From assembly GCF_003182155.1 (NCBI RefSeq), contig NZ_QGTG01000003.1, positions 186,001 through 250,000 on the forward strand: a stretch of DNA of 64,000 nt, in the 5' to 3' direction. The stretch comes from Chitinophaga sp. S165 (GTDB lineage Bacteria; Bacteroidota; Bacteroidia; Chitinophagales; Chitinophagaceae). A program made the translations under genes and the position numbers. The notes under the pieces were generated by a model. The model worked only from the letters and a program-made list of their open reading frames with translations, made no database searches and had not been told where the DNA came from. Position 1 is the stretch's first letter; the number at the start of each line of letters is the position of its first letter. This document shows, one piece after another, positions 52,063 to 59,529 of the stretch.

Positions 52063-54444
52063 TTGAAAAATTTATACATCACACTCACACTTATCTTAGC
52101 TAGTGTTACCGCATTTGCACAAAACGGTACTATCAAAGGAAAGATCAATTCAGCAGATGGACAGCCTGCCGCATTTGTAACCGTAGGTTTAAAGGATACA
52201 AAGAAAGGCGCATTGACCAATGAAGAAGGACAGTTCATCCTGAAGAATGTTAAACAGGGAAATTACGAACTGGTAATATCCTACACTGGTACCAAGACAA
52301 TCCATAAGTCAGTTACTGTTACTGCCGATCAGACGACTGACGTTACTTTCGCCCTCGAAGCTACTGCAGCGCAGCTAAATGAAATAGTTGTGGAAGGTAC
52401 CAGGACAAGAACGATCAATAGAAGCCCTGTTAATATAGGCAAGTTGCCTGTTGCAGCCATTGATCTTCCACAGGGTGTGGCAGTTATTGGTCATGAAGTA
52501 CTGGAAGACCAGCAGGTACAACGCATGAGCGACGTCGTAAAGAACATCAATGGTGTGTACATGGCTTCTTCCCGTGCAGGCACACAAGAATCTTTCAATG
52601 CGAGAGGTTATGGTTTTTCAAGCACTAATATGTTCAAGAACGGCGCACGTGTTAATTCTGGTGTAATGCCAGAAATGAGCTCACTGGAGAAAGTTGAAAT
52701 ATTAAAGGGCAGCGCTGCTATCCTGTATGGTAACGTGGCTCCCGGTGCAGTGATGAATATGGTGACCAAGCAACCTAAGTTCACTTTCGGTGGTGAAGTG
52801 AATGTACGCGGAGGCAGCTTCGGTTTGCTGAAACCTGCATTTGATGTGTATGGCCCACTTTCATCCAAGGTGGCTTATAGAATAAATGGTACGTTTGAAA
52901 CAACTGACAGCTATCGCGACAAGGTGCATTCAAAACGTTATTATGTCAATCCTTCCTTACTGTTCAAACTGAGTGAGCGCACAGAATTATTGGTACAGGG
53001 AGATTATCTGAAACATGATTTTACACCCGATTTCGGTATTGGTTCTCTGGATAATACCAAGATCGCACCTGTATCCCGTAACAGCTTCTTCGGCACGCCC
53101 TGGCAGTATGCGCATACGCAGCAGTCATCTGCAGGCGCCACTATCAGGCATAAGCTGAATGATAACTGGACATTGAACGGTACGTTCTCTTACCAACGAT
53201 ATAGCCGAGATTATTATTCCATAGAAAGAGTGCAGGCAGATGCCAACGGTAAGTGGGCACGTCCTTTGAACAGGGCTTTTAATTCCGAAGATTATTACCT
53301 GGCACAGGCGGACCTGAACGGTAAATTCAATACCGGCCGTTTAGAACATAATGTACTGGTAGGTGTTGACGGAGATCGCTATTATACTAAAGCGTATTCT
53401 TATAATCAACCTACTACTTACGATACTATCAATATCCTGAACCCGGATCTGTATACTCCGCGTACCGATATACCGGAGGCGGCAAGGATCAAGGACGTAA
53501 CTACACCGATCAATCGTGTGGGCGTGTATGCGCAGGACGTGGTGAAGATCACCGCTAAACTGAATTTCCTGGCAGGTATCAGGTTTTCTTACCTGCAGAA
53601 TGAAGCACCTGCTACTTACGATTATAAATCCGGCCAGACTACTTTTACTACTGCTAAATATGACCATGCCTTCTCTCCGAGATTGGGTCTTGTGTACAAA
53701 CCGGTAGAGACTATGGCGGTATTTGCAAGTTATTCTAACTCATTTACACCTAACAATGGTCTGGATGTCGACAGCAATTCTCTGAACCCCTCTGTTATAG
53801 ACCAGTATGAAGTGGGTGTTAAAAATGATTTCTTCAAAGGAAGACTGTCAGTGAATGTTACCGCATATCGTATCAAGAATAATAACTACGCTCAGACTGC
53901 TCCGTTCCAGAAGGATGGTGTTACACCTAATAACAACGCTAACCTGAAAGCGCTGATCGGTGAAACTTTAAGCCGTGGTGTAGAAGTGGATATAGCAGGA
54001 CATCCATTACCGGGTCTGGACGTAATAGCAGGATACAGCTATAACAATATAACTATACAGAGTACCAGTGGTGTAAGCGGTGGTGCTGTGGAAGGGGAAC
54101 GGCTGGTAGGTAATCCGAACCATACTGCGAACGCCAGTGTATTCTATACCCTGCAAAAGTCAGCATTGAAAGGCCTGAAGTTTGGTGCAGGGTACTATTA
54201 TATCGGTCAGCGTTTCGGTGGCTGGAATAATACGATCAACCAGAGCCAGAAATATAACCGCCTGATCTCCGTACCAGGTTTCTCTACCTTGGACCTCAGT
54301 GCCGGTTATAGTTTCAAACGTTTCTCTGTAATGGCTAAAGTATCTAACATAACAAATACCTACAATTATTACGTACACGAGAACTATAGTGTAAATCCAA
54401 TACCGCCGACGCAGTTCGTTGGTACAGTAAGTTACCGGTTCTAA
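52063..54444 (+). CDS. TonB-dependent siderophore-type receptor (TTG start)
   Basis: 793 residues. The only plausible start is TTG at 52063, because an in-frame TAG lies directly before it and no nearby ATG precedes the signal peptide (ITLTLILASVTAFAQ). A carboxypeptidase-regulatory β-sandwich (GKINSADGQPAAFVTVGLKD) precedes the plug (LPQGVAVIGHEVLEDQQVQRMSDVVKNI, FNARGYGF) and a 22-strand-type barrel ending in VGTVSYRF. The plug resembles FhuA/FpvA siderophore receptors. Iron-siderophore uptake is probable; the ligand is unknown. Divergent from an OmpR-type regulator. Confidence 0.9.
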   Translation: MKNLYITLTLILASVTAFAQNGTIKGKINSADGQPAAFVTVGLKDTKKGALTNEEGQFILKNVKQGNYELVISYTGTKTIHKSVTVTADQTTDVTFALEATAAQLNEIVVEGTRTRTINRSPVNIGKLPVAAIDLPQGVAVIGHEVLEDQQVQRMSDVVKNINGVYMASSRAGTQESFNARGYGFSSTNMFKNGARVNSGVMPEMSSLEKVEILKGSAAILYGNVAPGAVMNMVTKQPKFTFGGEVNVRGGSFGLLKPAFDVYGPLSSKVAYRINGTFETTDSYRDKVHSKRYYVNPSLLFKLSERTELLVQGDYLKHDFTPDFGIGSLDNTKIAPVSRNSFFGTPWQYAHTQQSSAGATIRHKLNDNWTLNGTFSYQRYSRDYYSIERVQADANGKWARPLNRAFNSEDYYLAQADLNGKFNTGRLEHNVLVGVDGDRYYTKAYSYNQPTTYDTINILNPDLYTPRTDIPEAARIKDVTTPINRVGVYAQDVVKITAKLNFLAGIRFSYLQNEAPATYDYKSGQTTFTTAKYDHAFSPRLGLVYKPVETMAVFASYSNSFTPNNGLDVDSNSLNPSVIDQYEVGVKNDFFKGRLSVNVTAYRIKNNNYAQTAPFQKDGVTPNNNANLKALIGETLSRGVEVDIAGHPLPGLDVIAGYSYNNITIQSTSGVSGGAVEGERLVGNPNHTANASVFYTLQKSALKGLKFGAGYYYIGQRFGGWNNTINQSQKYNRLISVPGFSTLDLSAGYSFKRFSVMAKVSNITNTYNYYVHENYSVNPIPPTQFVGTVSYRF

Positions 54445-54465
54445 GAGAAAGTGATCAATGGAAGC

Positions 54466-54497
54466 GGGTGTCTCAATTATATTGGGACACCCACTTT
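54466..54497 (+). terminator. Terminator after the siderophore receptor
   Basis: GGGTGTCTCAAT pairs with ATTGGGACACCC (one G·U), followed by ACTTTTA. Confidence 0.85.
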
Positions 54498-54598
54498 TAT
54501 TTTTAGCTGCCTTCTTTCACACGGCTTTGTTCATCTTTAGCTGATACGAGTGGTCTGGTTATTACAGCATATTGCAGCACATATGATTAAATTTTGAG

Positions 54599-54606
54599 TA
54601 CCTTTG
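54599..54606 (+). promoter_or_regulatory. -7 box (TACCTTTG) of the ATPase-nuclease operon
   Basis: Perfect TANNTTTG, 67 bp upstream of the ATG at 54674. It shows the ATPase-nuclease pair has its own promoter. Confidence 0.55.
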
Positions 54607-54673
54607 AAACTAAGGTCATCACATTATATGAATTTCATATATTCTGGCGTAATACAAATTATTAATATACACA

Positions 54674-55957
54674 ATGAGTAAGATCAGGGTTAGAAATTTC
54701 GGACCGATAAAAGAAGGATTGCGTGTTAAAGACAATGATGGGTGGATAGAAATAAAAAAGGTGACGCTTTTTATTGGAAATCAAGGCACTGGAAAAAGTA
54801 CCTTGGCCAAACTTATTTCTACCTTCACATGGATGGAAAAGGCCTTAAGCCGTGGTGATTATTCGATAGCACACTTTGAACGTATATCAGTTTTTTATGA
54901 ACTTCTCAGCTACCATAATATCCAAACCTATTTGCAAGGGTTTCAAAAAATACAAGCTGAACTTTTTTCCGATGACGTAGTTAAACCTCCGAGTGAGATA
55001 GATTTTGTAGGGGAATCCTATCAAATATCAGTTCGGGGATCACGTATCGAGGTTGCAAAGTCCAATCGGCAAAATTATCATCTGCCGCAGATTGTTTATA
55101 TACCTGCTGAGCGAAATTTGCTCAACTTTACGTATGAATACAGGCGAGCCAGACGAGTACCGGAAACATTGATTGACTTGCAAGTAACATACAGAGAAAT
55201 TATCAAAAGTATTAATGGTGGAATAATTAAGCTACCTATCAACGATCTGGATATTACCTACAATAAAAATTTAGATACGCTGATTATCAAAGGGCAGGAC
55301 TATATGGTGGATCTGCTGGCTGCTTCAAGTGGTATTCAATCAATCGTTCCTCTTTTTTTAATTTCTTTATATTTTGCTAATTCTGTTCAGTCATCATCTG
55401 AGTCGCGGCAGCCAATGAACAGCGAGGAATTAGAAAGGTTTAAAACCGATGTAGCGGCGATACATTCAAATTTCGACTTGACAGACGACCAGAAGAAAGC
55501 GGCTCTTTCTGTGGTAGCTGCCAAATATAACAAAACGGCGTTCGTAAATATTGTAGAAGAGCCGGAACAAAATCTTTTCCCAACTTCACAATGGGAAATA
55601 ATAAAAAGTCTGCTCAAATTTAACAACATGAGCGAGGGAAGTACCCTTGTCATGACCACACATAGTCCGTACATTATTAACTATCTGACGCTTGTAGTTA
55701 AGGCGCAGAGCGTTTATGAAAAACTGAAGAATAACAAAGAAACCTCTTTATATGATCAGCTTTCAAATATAGTCCCTTATGAATCAGTAGTAAGTTCTGA
55801 ACAACTGGCGATATATGAGATAGACAGTATGGGAAATGTGATAGAGCTACCTGATTATAAAGGATTGCCTTCAGATGAAAACTATCTGAACCAGGTACTT
55901 GAAAAATCAAATGACTATTTCTCACAACTACTAGATATTGAGGATCAATGCCGGTAA
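54674..55957 (+). CDS. AAA/SMC-like ATPase of a two-gene putative defence module
   Basis: 427 residues, no membrane segments. Walker A is GNQGTGKST (35-43), the ABC-type signature-like region is LLAASSGIQS (214-223), and Walker B with the catalytic acidic pair is FVNIVEEPEQNLFP (290-303, E295/E296). The H-loop is MTTHSPYIIN (H330). This is the AAA_15/AAA_21-type ATPase found in OLD, PARIS and retron-linked defence effectors. No TOPRIM domain is fused. The stop overlaps the next gene by 10 bp, and that gene carries a PD-(D/E)XK-like nuclease motif. Inference: sensor/motor of a nuclease-effector antiphage system. Confidence 0.85.
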   Translation: MSKIRVRNFGPIKEGLRVKDNDGWIEIKKVTLFIGNQGTGKSTLAKLISTFTWMEKALSRGDYSIAHFERISVFYELLSYHNIQTYLQGFQKIQAELFSDDVVKPPSEIDFVGESYQISVRGSRIEVAKSNRQNYHLPQIVYIPAERNLLNFTYEYRRARRVPETLIDLQVTYREIIKSINGGIIKLPINDLDITYNKNLDTLIIKGQDYMVDLLAASSGIQSIVPLFLISLYFANSVQSSSESRQPMNSEELERFKTDVAAIHSNFDLTDDQKKAALSVVAAKYNKTAFVNIVEEPEQNLFPTSQWEIIKSLLKFNNMSEGSTLVMTTHSPYIINYLTLVVKAQSVYEKLKNNKETSLYDQLSNIVPYESVVSSEQLAIYEIDSMGNVIELPDYKGLPSDENYLNQVLEKSNDYFSQLLDIEDQCR

Positions 55958-56493
55958 ATTTTTTTGATGCACACCACACTAGATCTGATCAGACAGAATT
56001 TGGATTGTATGATGAACCTGATCCGGCAAAGAAACCGGCATACATACTTGAAGGTGACAAGCCCAAGTGGATAGGGATTGTCAAAAATCCAAATCGGTTT
56101 CAGGTAGATTTTTACGGGCTGGACCACGATCCGGCTACTACTATCTATAAGAATCCACCAACTAACACGGAGCGTGAAAGCATGTGTGACGGTCTGGTGA
56201 AACAGCAGGACGAATTAATATTTGTAGAACTGAAAACGAGGAAAGGCCCGGGTTGGCTTGCTGATGCTACTGATCAATTGATTAATTCAATTAATTTGTT
56301 TGCACGTGATCACGTCCGGAGCATACATGCTTTTAGCAGTGTACGAGCGAATATTTGTAATAGTTTGCGGCCAAATTTTTCGCAAAATTATATGAAGGAA
56401 ATGCAGCGATTTAAAGATGAAACAGCTGGCATTAACTTTAAAGGTAAGCGTGTTGGATTGGAGATGACAGTTAAACAAGAAATAGAAATATGA
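55948..56493 (+). CDS. PD-(D/E)XK-like nuclease candidate, partner of the ATPase
   Basis: 181 residues. ESMCDGLVKQQDELIFVELKTRKG has the D81 ... E94-x-K96 spacing typical of restriction-endonuclease-fold nucleases, followed by DATDQLINSI with a conserved-type Gln at 110. The N-terminal 70 residues and C-terminal helices show no known domain. It overlaps the ATPase gene by 10 bp (55948-55957), strong evidence for co-function. The nuclease assignment rests on one motif, so it needs fold prediction. It converges with the next gene, overlapping by 23 bp at the 3' ends. Confidence 0.6.
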   Translation: MPVNFFDAHHTRSDQTEFGLYDEPDPAKKPAYILEGDKPKWIGIVKNPNRFQVDFYGLDHDPATTIYKNPPTNTERESMCDGLVKQQDELIFVELKTRKGPGWLADATDQLINSINLFARDHVRSIHAFSSVRANICNSLRPNFSQNYMKEMQRFKDETAGINFKGKRVGLEMTVKQEIEI

Positions 56494-57013
56494 ATAAAAA
56501 GGCCTGCCCCAATAACCAGCTGCGGCTCGCATTCATCCTTTGGAGTAAAGTATGCTCCTTTGAAGATGTTTTAAACAAAGAAGATACGGACTTCCACACA
56601 TGCTTTTGTTCAGGCACATTACTGGCCACCGGAAGTACAATATCCCCCTGAGATAAATGAGACGAACAATCAGACAAACAATCAGCCAGATAAGTCACTT
56701 CTAACGCAACCAATACATACTCAACATCAAACCCATTTTTCAATAGTCCCATAGCCTTCCCCACCAGCTCCCGGTATTGTTTATACACACGAAGATCTGC
56801 CGGTATTTGCTTATAAATAACAGATGCAATACGGGACGCCTTTTTTAACCGCCCGGCATTCTCCATTGTTCTTGCAAATGCTGGATCACGCTTCACGCGC
56901 TTGCCGGTAAGCGAACTTTTAGTACGCACAATATATTCACCATTCATTAAATAAATGGTGAGGTTATCTCTGGTACCAACAAAGGGAGGTGGACCTCCAA
57001 CAAACTTTGGCAT
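56471..57013 (-). CDS. Bacteroidota-specific hypothetical protein
   Basis: 180 residues. The N-terminus has a distinctive GTRDNLTIYLMNGEYIVRTK motif followed by SSLTGKRVKRDPAFARTMENAGRLKKASRIAS. From memory this pattern recurs in multi-copy proteins of Chitinophaga-like genomes, with no known function. Its 3' end overlaps the nuclease gene by 23 bp, and its last 15 residues are hydrophobic and may be read-through extension after loss of the original stop. It sits beside an inverted-repeat element (57263-57437), suggesting a mobile or recombining patch. Confidence 0.65.
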   Translation of the reverse strand: MPKFVGGPPPFVGTRDNLTIYLMNGEYIVRTKSSLTGKRVKRDPAFARTMENAGRLKKASRIASVIYKQIPADLRVYKQYRELVGKAMGLLKNGFDVEYVLVALEVTYLADCLSDCSSHLSQGDIVLPVASNVPEQKHVWKSVSSLFKTSSKEHTLLQRMNASRSWLLGQAFLFIFLFLV

Positions 57014-57262
57014 AAACTATTTATGTTTTAAAGTTAGGATCTGGAAATTTCAAGCCGCAACGAATATATCTACTTACATGGATACGCCGTGTTAACGTCA
57101 TATCAAAGGCTGGTTTAAAGCGTACTTTATGCCGGATTTGCCAATTATGCCGTTTTTGCCGCAGTCTAGATACCAAAGAAGGATCACAATGAAAAGAATT
57201 AACCCCGAAAAGAATAGCCAACCATGAAAACAGTTTGAAGCCCATAACCATCCCCGCCTTGA
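57014..57262. other. Intergenic stretch with a doubtful reading frame
   Basis: A minus-strand frame at 57021-57251 (76 codons) begins MVMGFKLFSWLA and ends FPDPNFKT. It has no paralogue, no promoter and ordinary length for chance, so I do not call it a gene. Nothing else is visible here. Confidence 0.4.
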
Positions 57263-57437
57263 ATATTTTCAGGCCTGCGGTTCAGGAAGCACAAAAATGG
57301 GCCTTCGTTTCTTTGACACACGCTTGATACCGCTAGTAAAATATTCCAAAGCCGATACGATTGAAAAAGCTTAATAGAAATCCAACCAAAGAAACACAGA
57401 CCATTTTGTGCTTCCTGAAAAGCACAGGCCCAAATAT
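57263..57437. repeat. 175-bp element with ~51-bp imperfect terminal inverted repeats
   Basis: The left arm (57263-57315) and right arm (57387-57437) are inverted copies: both contain GGCCTG, then TTCAGGAAGCACAAAA, TGG and GTTTCTTTG, with small indels. The 71-bp centre shows no gene. The structure can fold into a long hairpin and resembles a MITE or a repeat-family element. Flanking target-site duplications are not obvious. Confidence 0.7.
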
Positions 57438-57521
57438 TAACACAAACTTTTCTCCCTCCTAAAAAAATCCTTTTATATCTTGCCGCCTTGTTTAAAGCCT
57501 CAGTACATCAACCTATAACGA

Positions 57522-58955
57522 ATGATAAAGAAGATTATCCCAATTAGCCTTGTAATTTCATTGTATGCTATTTCAGGCAAAGCGCAAACTGCGACAACCC
57601 AGGACACAATTATCAACAACTACATCAGTTCAGCCAGGAAACTGGATAGTAAATTTGTCTATAATAAGAAGGATGGTCCTGTAAAGATCGTTACCTGGCC
57701 GGCATTTGACACCTTATTTGTTCCGATCCTGAGCAACGTTTTTGTAGGTAGTAATGAACTTACCCAAAACACTGCTGCGGCCAGTTTGGTACAAGATAAG
57801 GATAAGGGAACGGTTAATGTCAACTATACCAGTTTCCTGTCGAAGAACCACAGATGGTTAGGAAACATCGGGGCTTTCTCCAAAAGCAGTGAAGGGGTAT
57901 TTGGCATTTATACCGGCGGCAGCTGGAACTCTGAAGCGGGTATTAATCTGGGCCTGACGAAGGTCTTTAAGAAATCGCAGCGGTTTGATGATTCTACCGG
58001 TGCCAGATTGAAGGCTGCACACAAACAGGAAATTGCGAAGTATGTGAGAGAGTATAACAAGGTTGTCAGGTATGACACGGCAAGATTCCGCGTAGAAATA
58101 GACAGCTGCAATAAATTACTGGACAATATACTGGTTAACGACATCCTGACGGACAATACTGATTATAAAAGCGTAGATAGCTTAAGGAAAGATCGTTTAG
58201 CGAAGATAGCAGAATACAAAAAGATTGTACCGAAGGTAAAGTCTATCAACAATCTGTCTTTTTATGAAGATGTATTGGAACTCCGTCTAAGTGAATACGA
58301 AAAGAAAACAACCACTTTCGTAGGGTATGCCCTGCATTGGATAGGCACAAGCGTAGCTTTGTCGAATAATAATATCAGCCTTAACACCGATTCGCTGGCA
58401 AAGAAAGACCTCTATAGATCGAGGAACCTGGCTAAGTTGATAATAGGCTTCAACTACAATTATATGAGGTCAAGGAAGAGGATCCTGTTTTACGGAAAGG
58501 CCGGTGTCGACTTCGGATTACGTAACTACCTCGACCATCCACTGTTCAGCAAACCGGGTGTAAGACTGGACACCCTGACTGGCGATCTGAACGTATACAA
58601 TAAAAACCAGACCTTGGTGGCGCCCTATAACAGCTTAAAGGCAGACATCAAGACATTTGAACCTAATGGATACATGAGCTTCTTCTTCCTGGGTAAAAAA
58701 CAGGTGGGTATCGACGCACGGGTTGCTGCCAGGATACCTCTCTCGCTGCCCGAGGGTATCTCTCACAAAATGTATCAGTCGGTATTCACCCTAGCCACCG
58801 GACCAGTCTTCCGAGTATTGACCAAAGAAGCGGTGAGCAAAGGATCAGTAGGCCTCGAAGTAGGTTTAATGGACTGTCCTACCGAAGTGAACGTATGGGA
58901 GTATTTCGGAGCCAGGCTTAAAATAGGAGTACCCTTTAATAGCCTGATAAAATAA
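57522..58955 (+). CDS. Exported hypothetical protein
   Basis: 477 residues with a Sec signal peptide (MIKKIIPISLVISLYAISGKAQ). The central part (about 170-260) is helical with many Lys/Asp/Arg residues, and the C-terminal part alternates β strands (LYRSRNLAKLIIGFNYNYMRSRKRILFYGKAGVDFGLRN). It ends in a strand-like EYFGARLKIGVPFNSLIK, which suggests an outer-membrane or surface protein. No family recognised. A 15-bp inverted repeat follows at 58970-59025. Confidence 0.7.
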   Translation: MIKKIIPISLVISLYAISGKAQTATTQDTIINNYISSARKLDSKFVYNKKDGPVKIVTWPAFDTLFVPILSNVFVGSNELTQNTAAASLVQDKDKGTVNVNYTSFLSKNHRWLGNIGAFSKSSEGVFGIYTGGSWNSEAGINLGLTKVFKKSQRFDDSTGARLKAAHKQEIAKYVREYNKVVRYDTARFRVEIDSCNKLLDNILVNDILTDNTDYKSVDSLRKDRLAKIAEYKKIVPKVKSINNLSFYEDVLELRLSEYEKKTTTFVGYALHWIGTSVALSNNNISLNTDSLAKKDLYRSRNLAKLIIGFNYNYMRSRKRILFYGKAGVDFGLRNYLDHPLFSKPGVRLDTLTGDLNVYNKNQTLVAPYNSLKADIKTFEPNGYMSFFFLGKKQVGIDARVAARIPLSLPEGISHKMYQSVFTLATGPVFRVLTKEAVSKGSVGLEVGLMDCPTEVNVWEYFGARLKIGVPFNSLIK

Positions 58956-58969
58956 TCTGACCGGCATTA

Positions 58970-59025
58970 AAGCTATATCGTACAGGCATATTACGTCGTC
59001 ATTACAGGCATGTACGATATAGCTT
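58970..59025. repeat. 15-bp perfect inverted repeat with 26-nt loop
   Basis: AAGCTATATCGTACA (58970-58984) pairs perfectly with TGTACGATATAGCTT (59011-59025). The loop region repeats TACAGGCAT at both ends. There is no T-tract, so it is not a standard terminator. It lies between an exported protein gene and the deaminase promoter. Confidence 0.65.
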
Positions 59026-59059
59026 GTATTGAATCCATATGCGTACCAGGTCAAAGGCG

Positions 59060-59067
59060 TACCTTCG
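59060..59067 (+). promoter_or_regulatory. -7 box (TACCTTCG) of the deaminase gene
   Basis: Seven of eight positions match TANNTTTG. It lies 21 bp before the ATG at 59089. Confidence 0.4.
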
Positions 59068-59088
59068 TATTTATCTAAATGAATATCA

Positions 59089-59529
59089 ATGGCTGTTGAT
59101 AATGAATATTTTATGAGAGAGTGTCTGGCTCTCGCCAGGATCGCTAAAGAACGTGGCGACAGCCCGGTAGGGTCCATTCTCGTGAGAAAGGGGGAGATCA
59201 TTGCCAGGGGGATAGAAGGAGGAAAGGCCCATAAAGATATCACCTACCATGCGGAGATAGAGGCTATCCGCGAAGCGAGAACTTTGCTGAATACTTCGGA
59301 CCTGTCGGACTGTGTGATGTACACTACCCATGAGCCCTGTATCATGTGCGCCTATGTTATCCGGCATCACAGGATACCTACGATCATTATGGGACTGACC
59401 ACCGGAGATATAGGGGGCGCCAGTTCAGCTTATCCGCTGCTAAGGGATACCGGTATCACAAAATGGGGCACACCGCCACAGCTTATTACAGGGGTATTGG
59501 AAGCGGAGTGCAGGGCGCTCCATGATTAG
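59089..59529 (+). CDS. Nucleoside deaminase (cytidine/deoxycytidylate deaminase family)
   Basis: 146 residues. Zinc-binding motifs are HAEIEAI (H, catalytic E) and THEPCIMCAYVIRHH (PCxxC), with an N-terminal AKERGDSPVGSILV typical of guanine/tRNA adenosine deaminase-like enzymes. Deaminates a purine or pyrimidine base; substrate unresolved. It converges with the hybrid kinase gene, overlapping by 4 bp. Confidence 0.92.
   Translation: MAVDNEYFMRECLALARIAKERGDSPVGSILVRKGEIIARGIEGGKAHKDITYHAEIEAIREARTLLNTSDLSDCVMYTTHEPCIMCAYVIRHHRIPTIIMGLTTGDIGGASSAYPLLRDTGITKWGTPPQLITGVLEAECRALHD

Noticed and set aside
57021..57251. Minus-strand 76-codon frame after the Bacteroidota-specific unknown gene
   Set aside because: No promoter, no paralogue in the window, and a length that chance gives in this composition; kept only as a doubtful frame.
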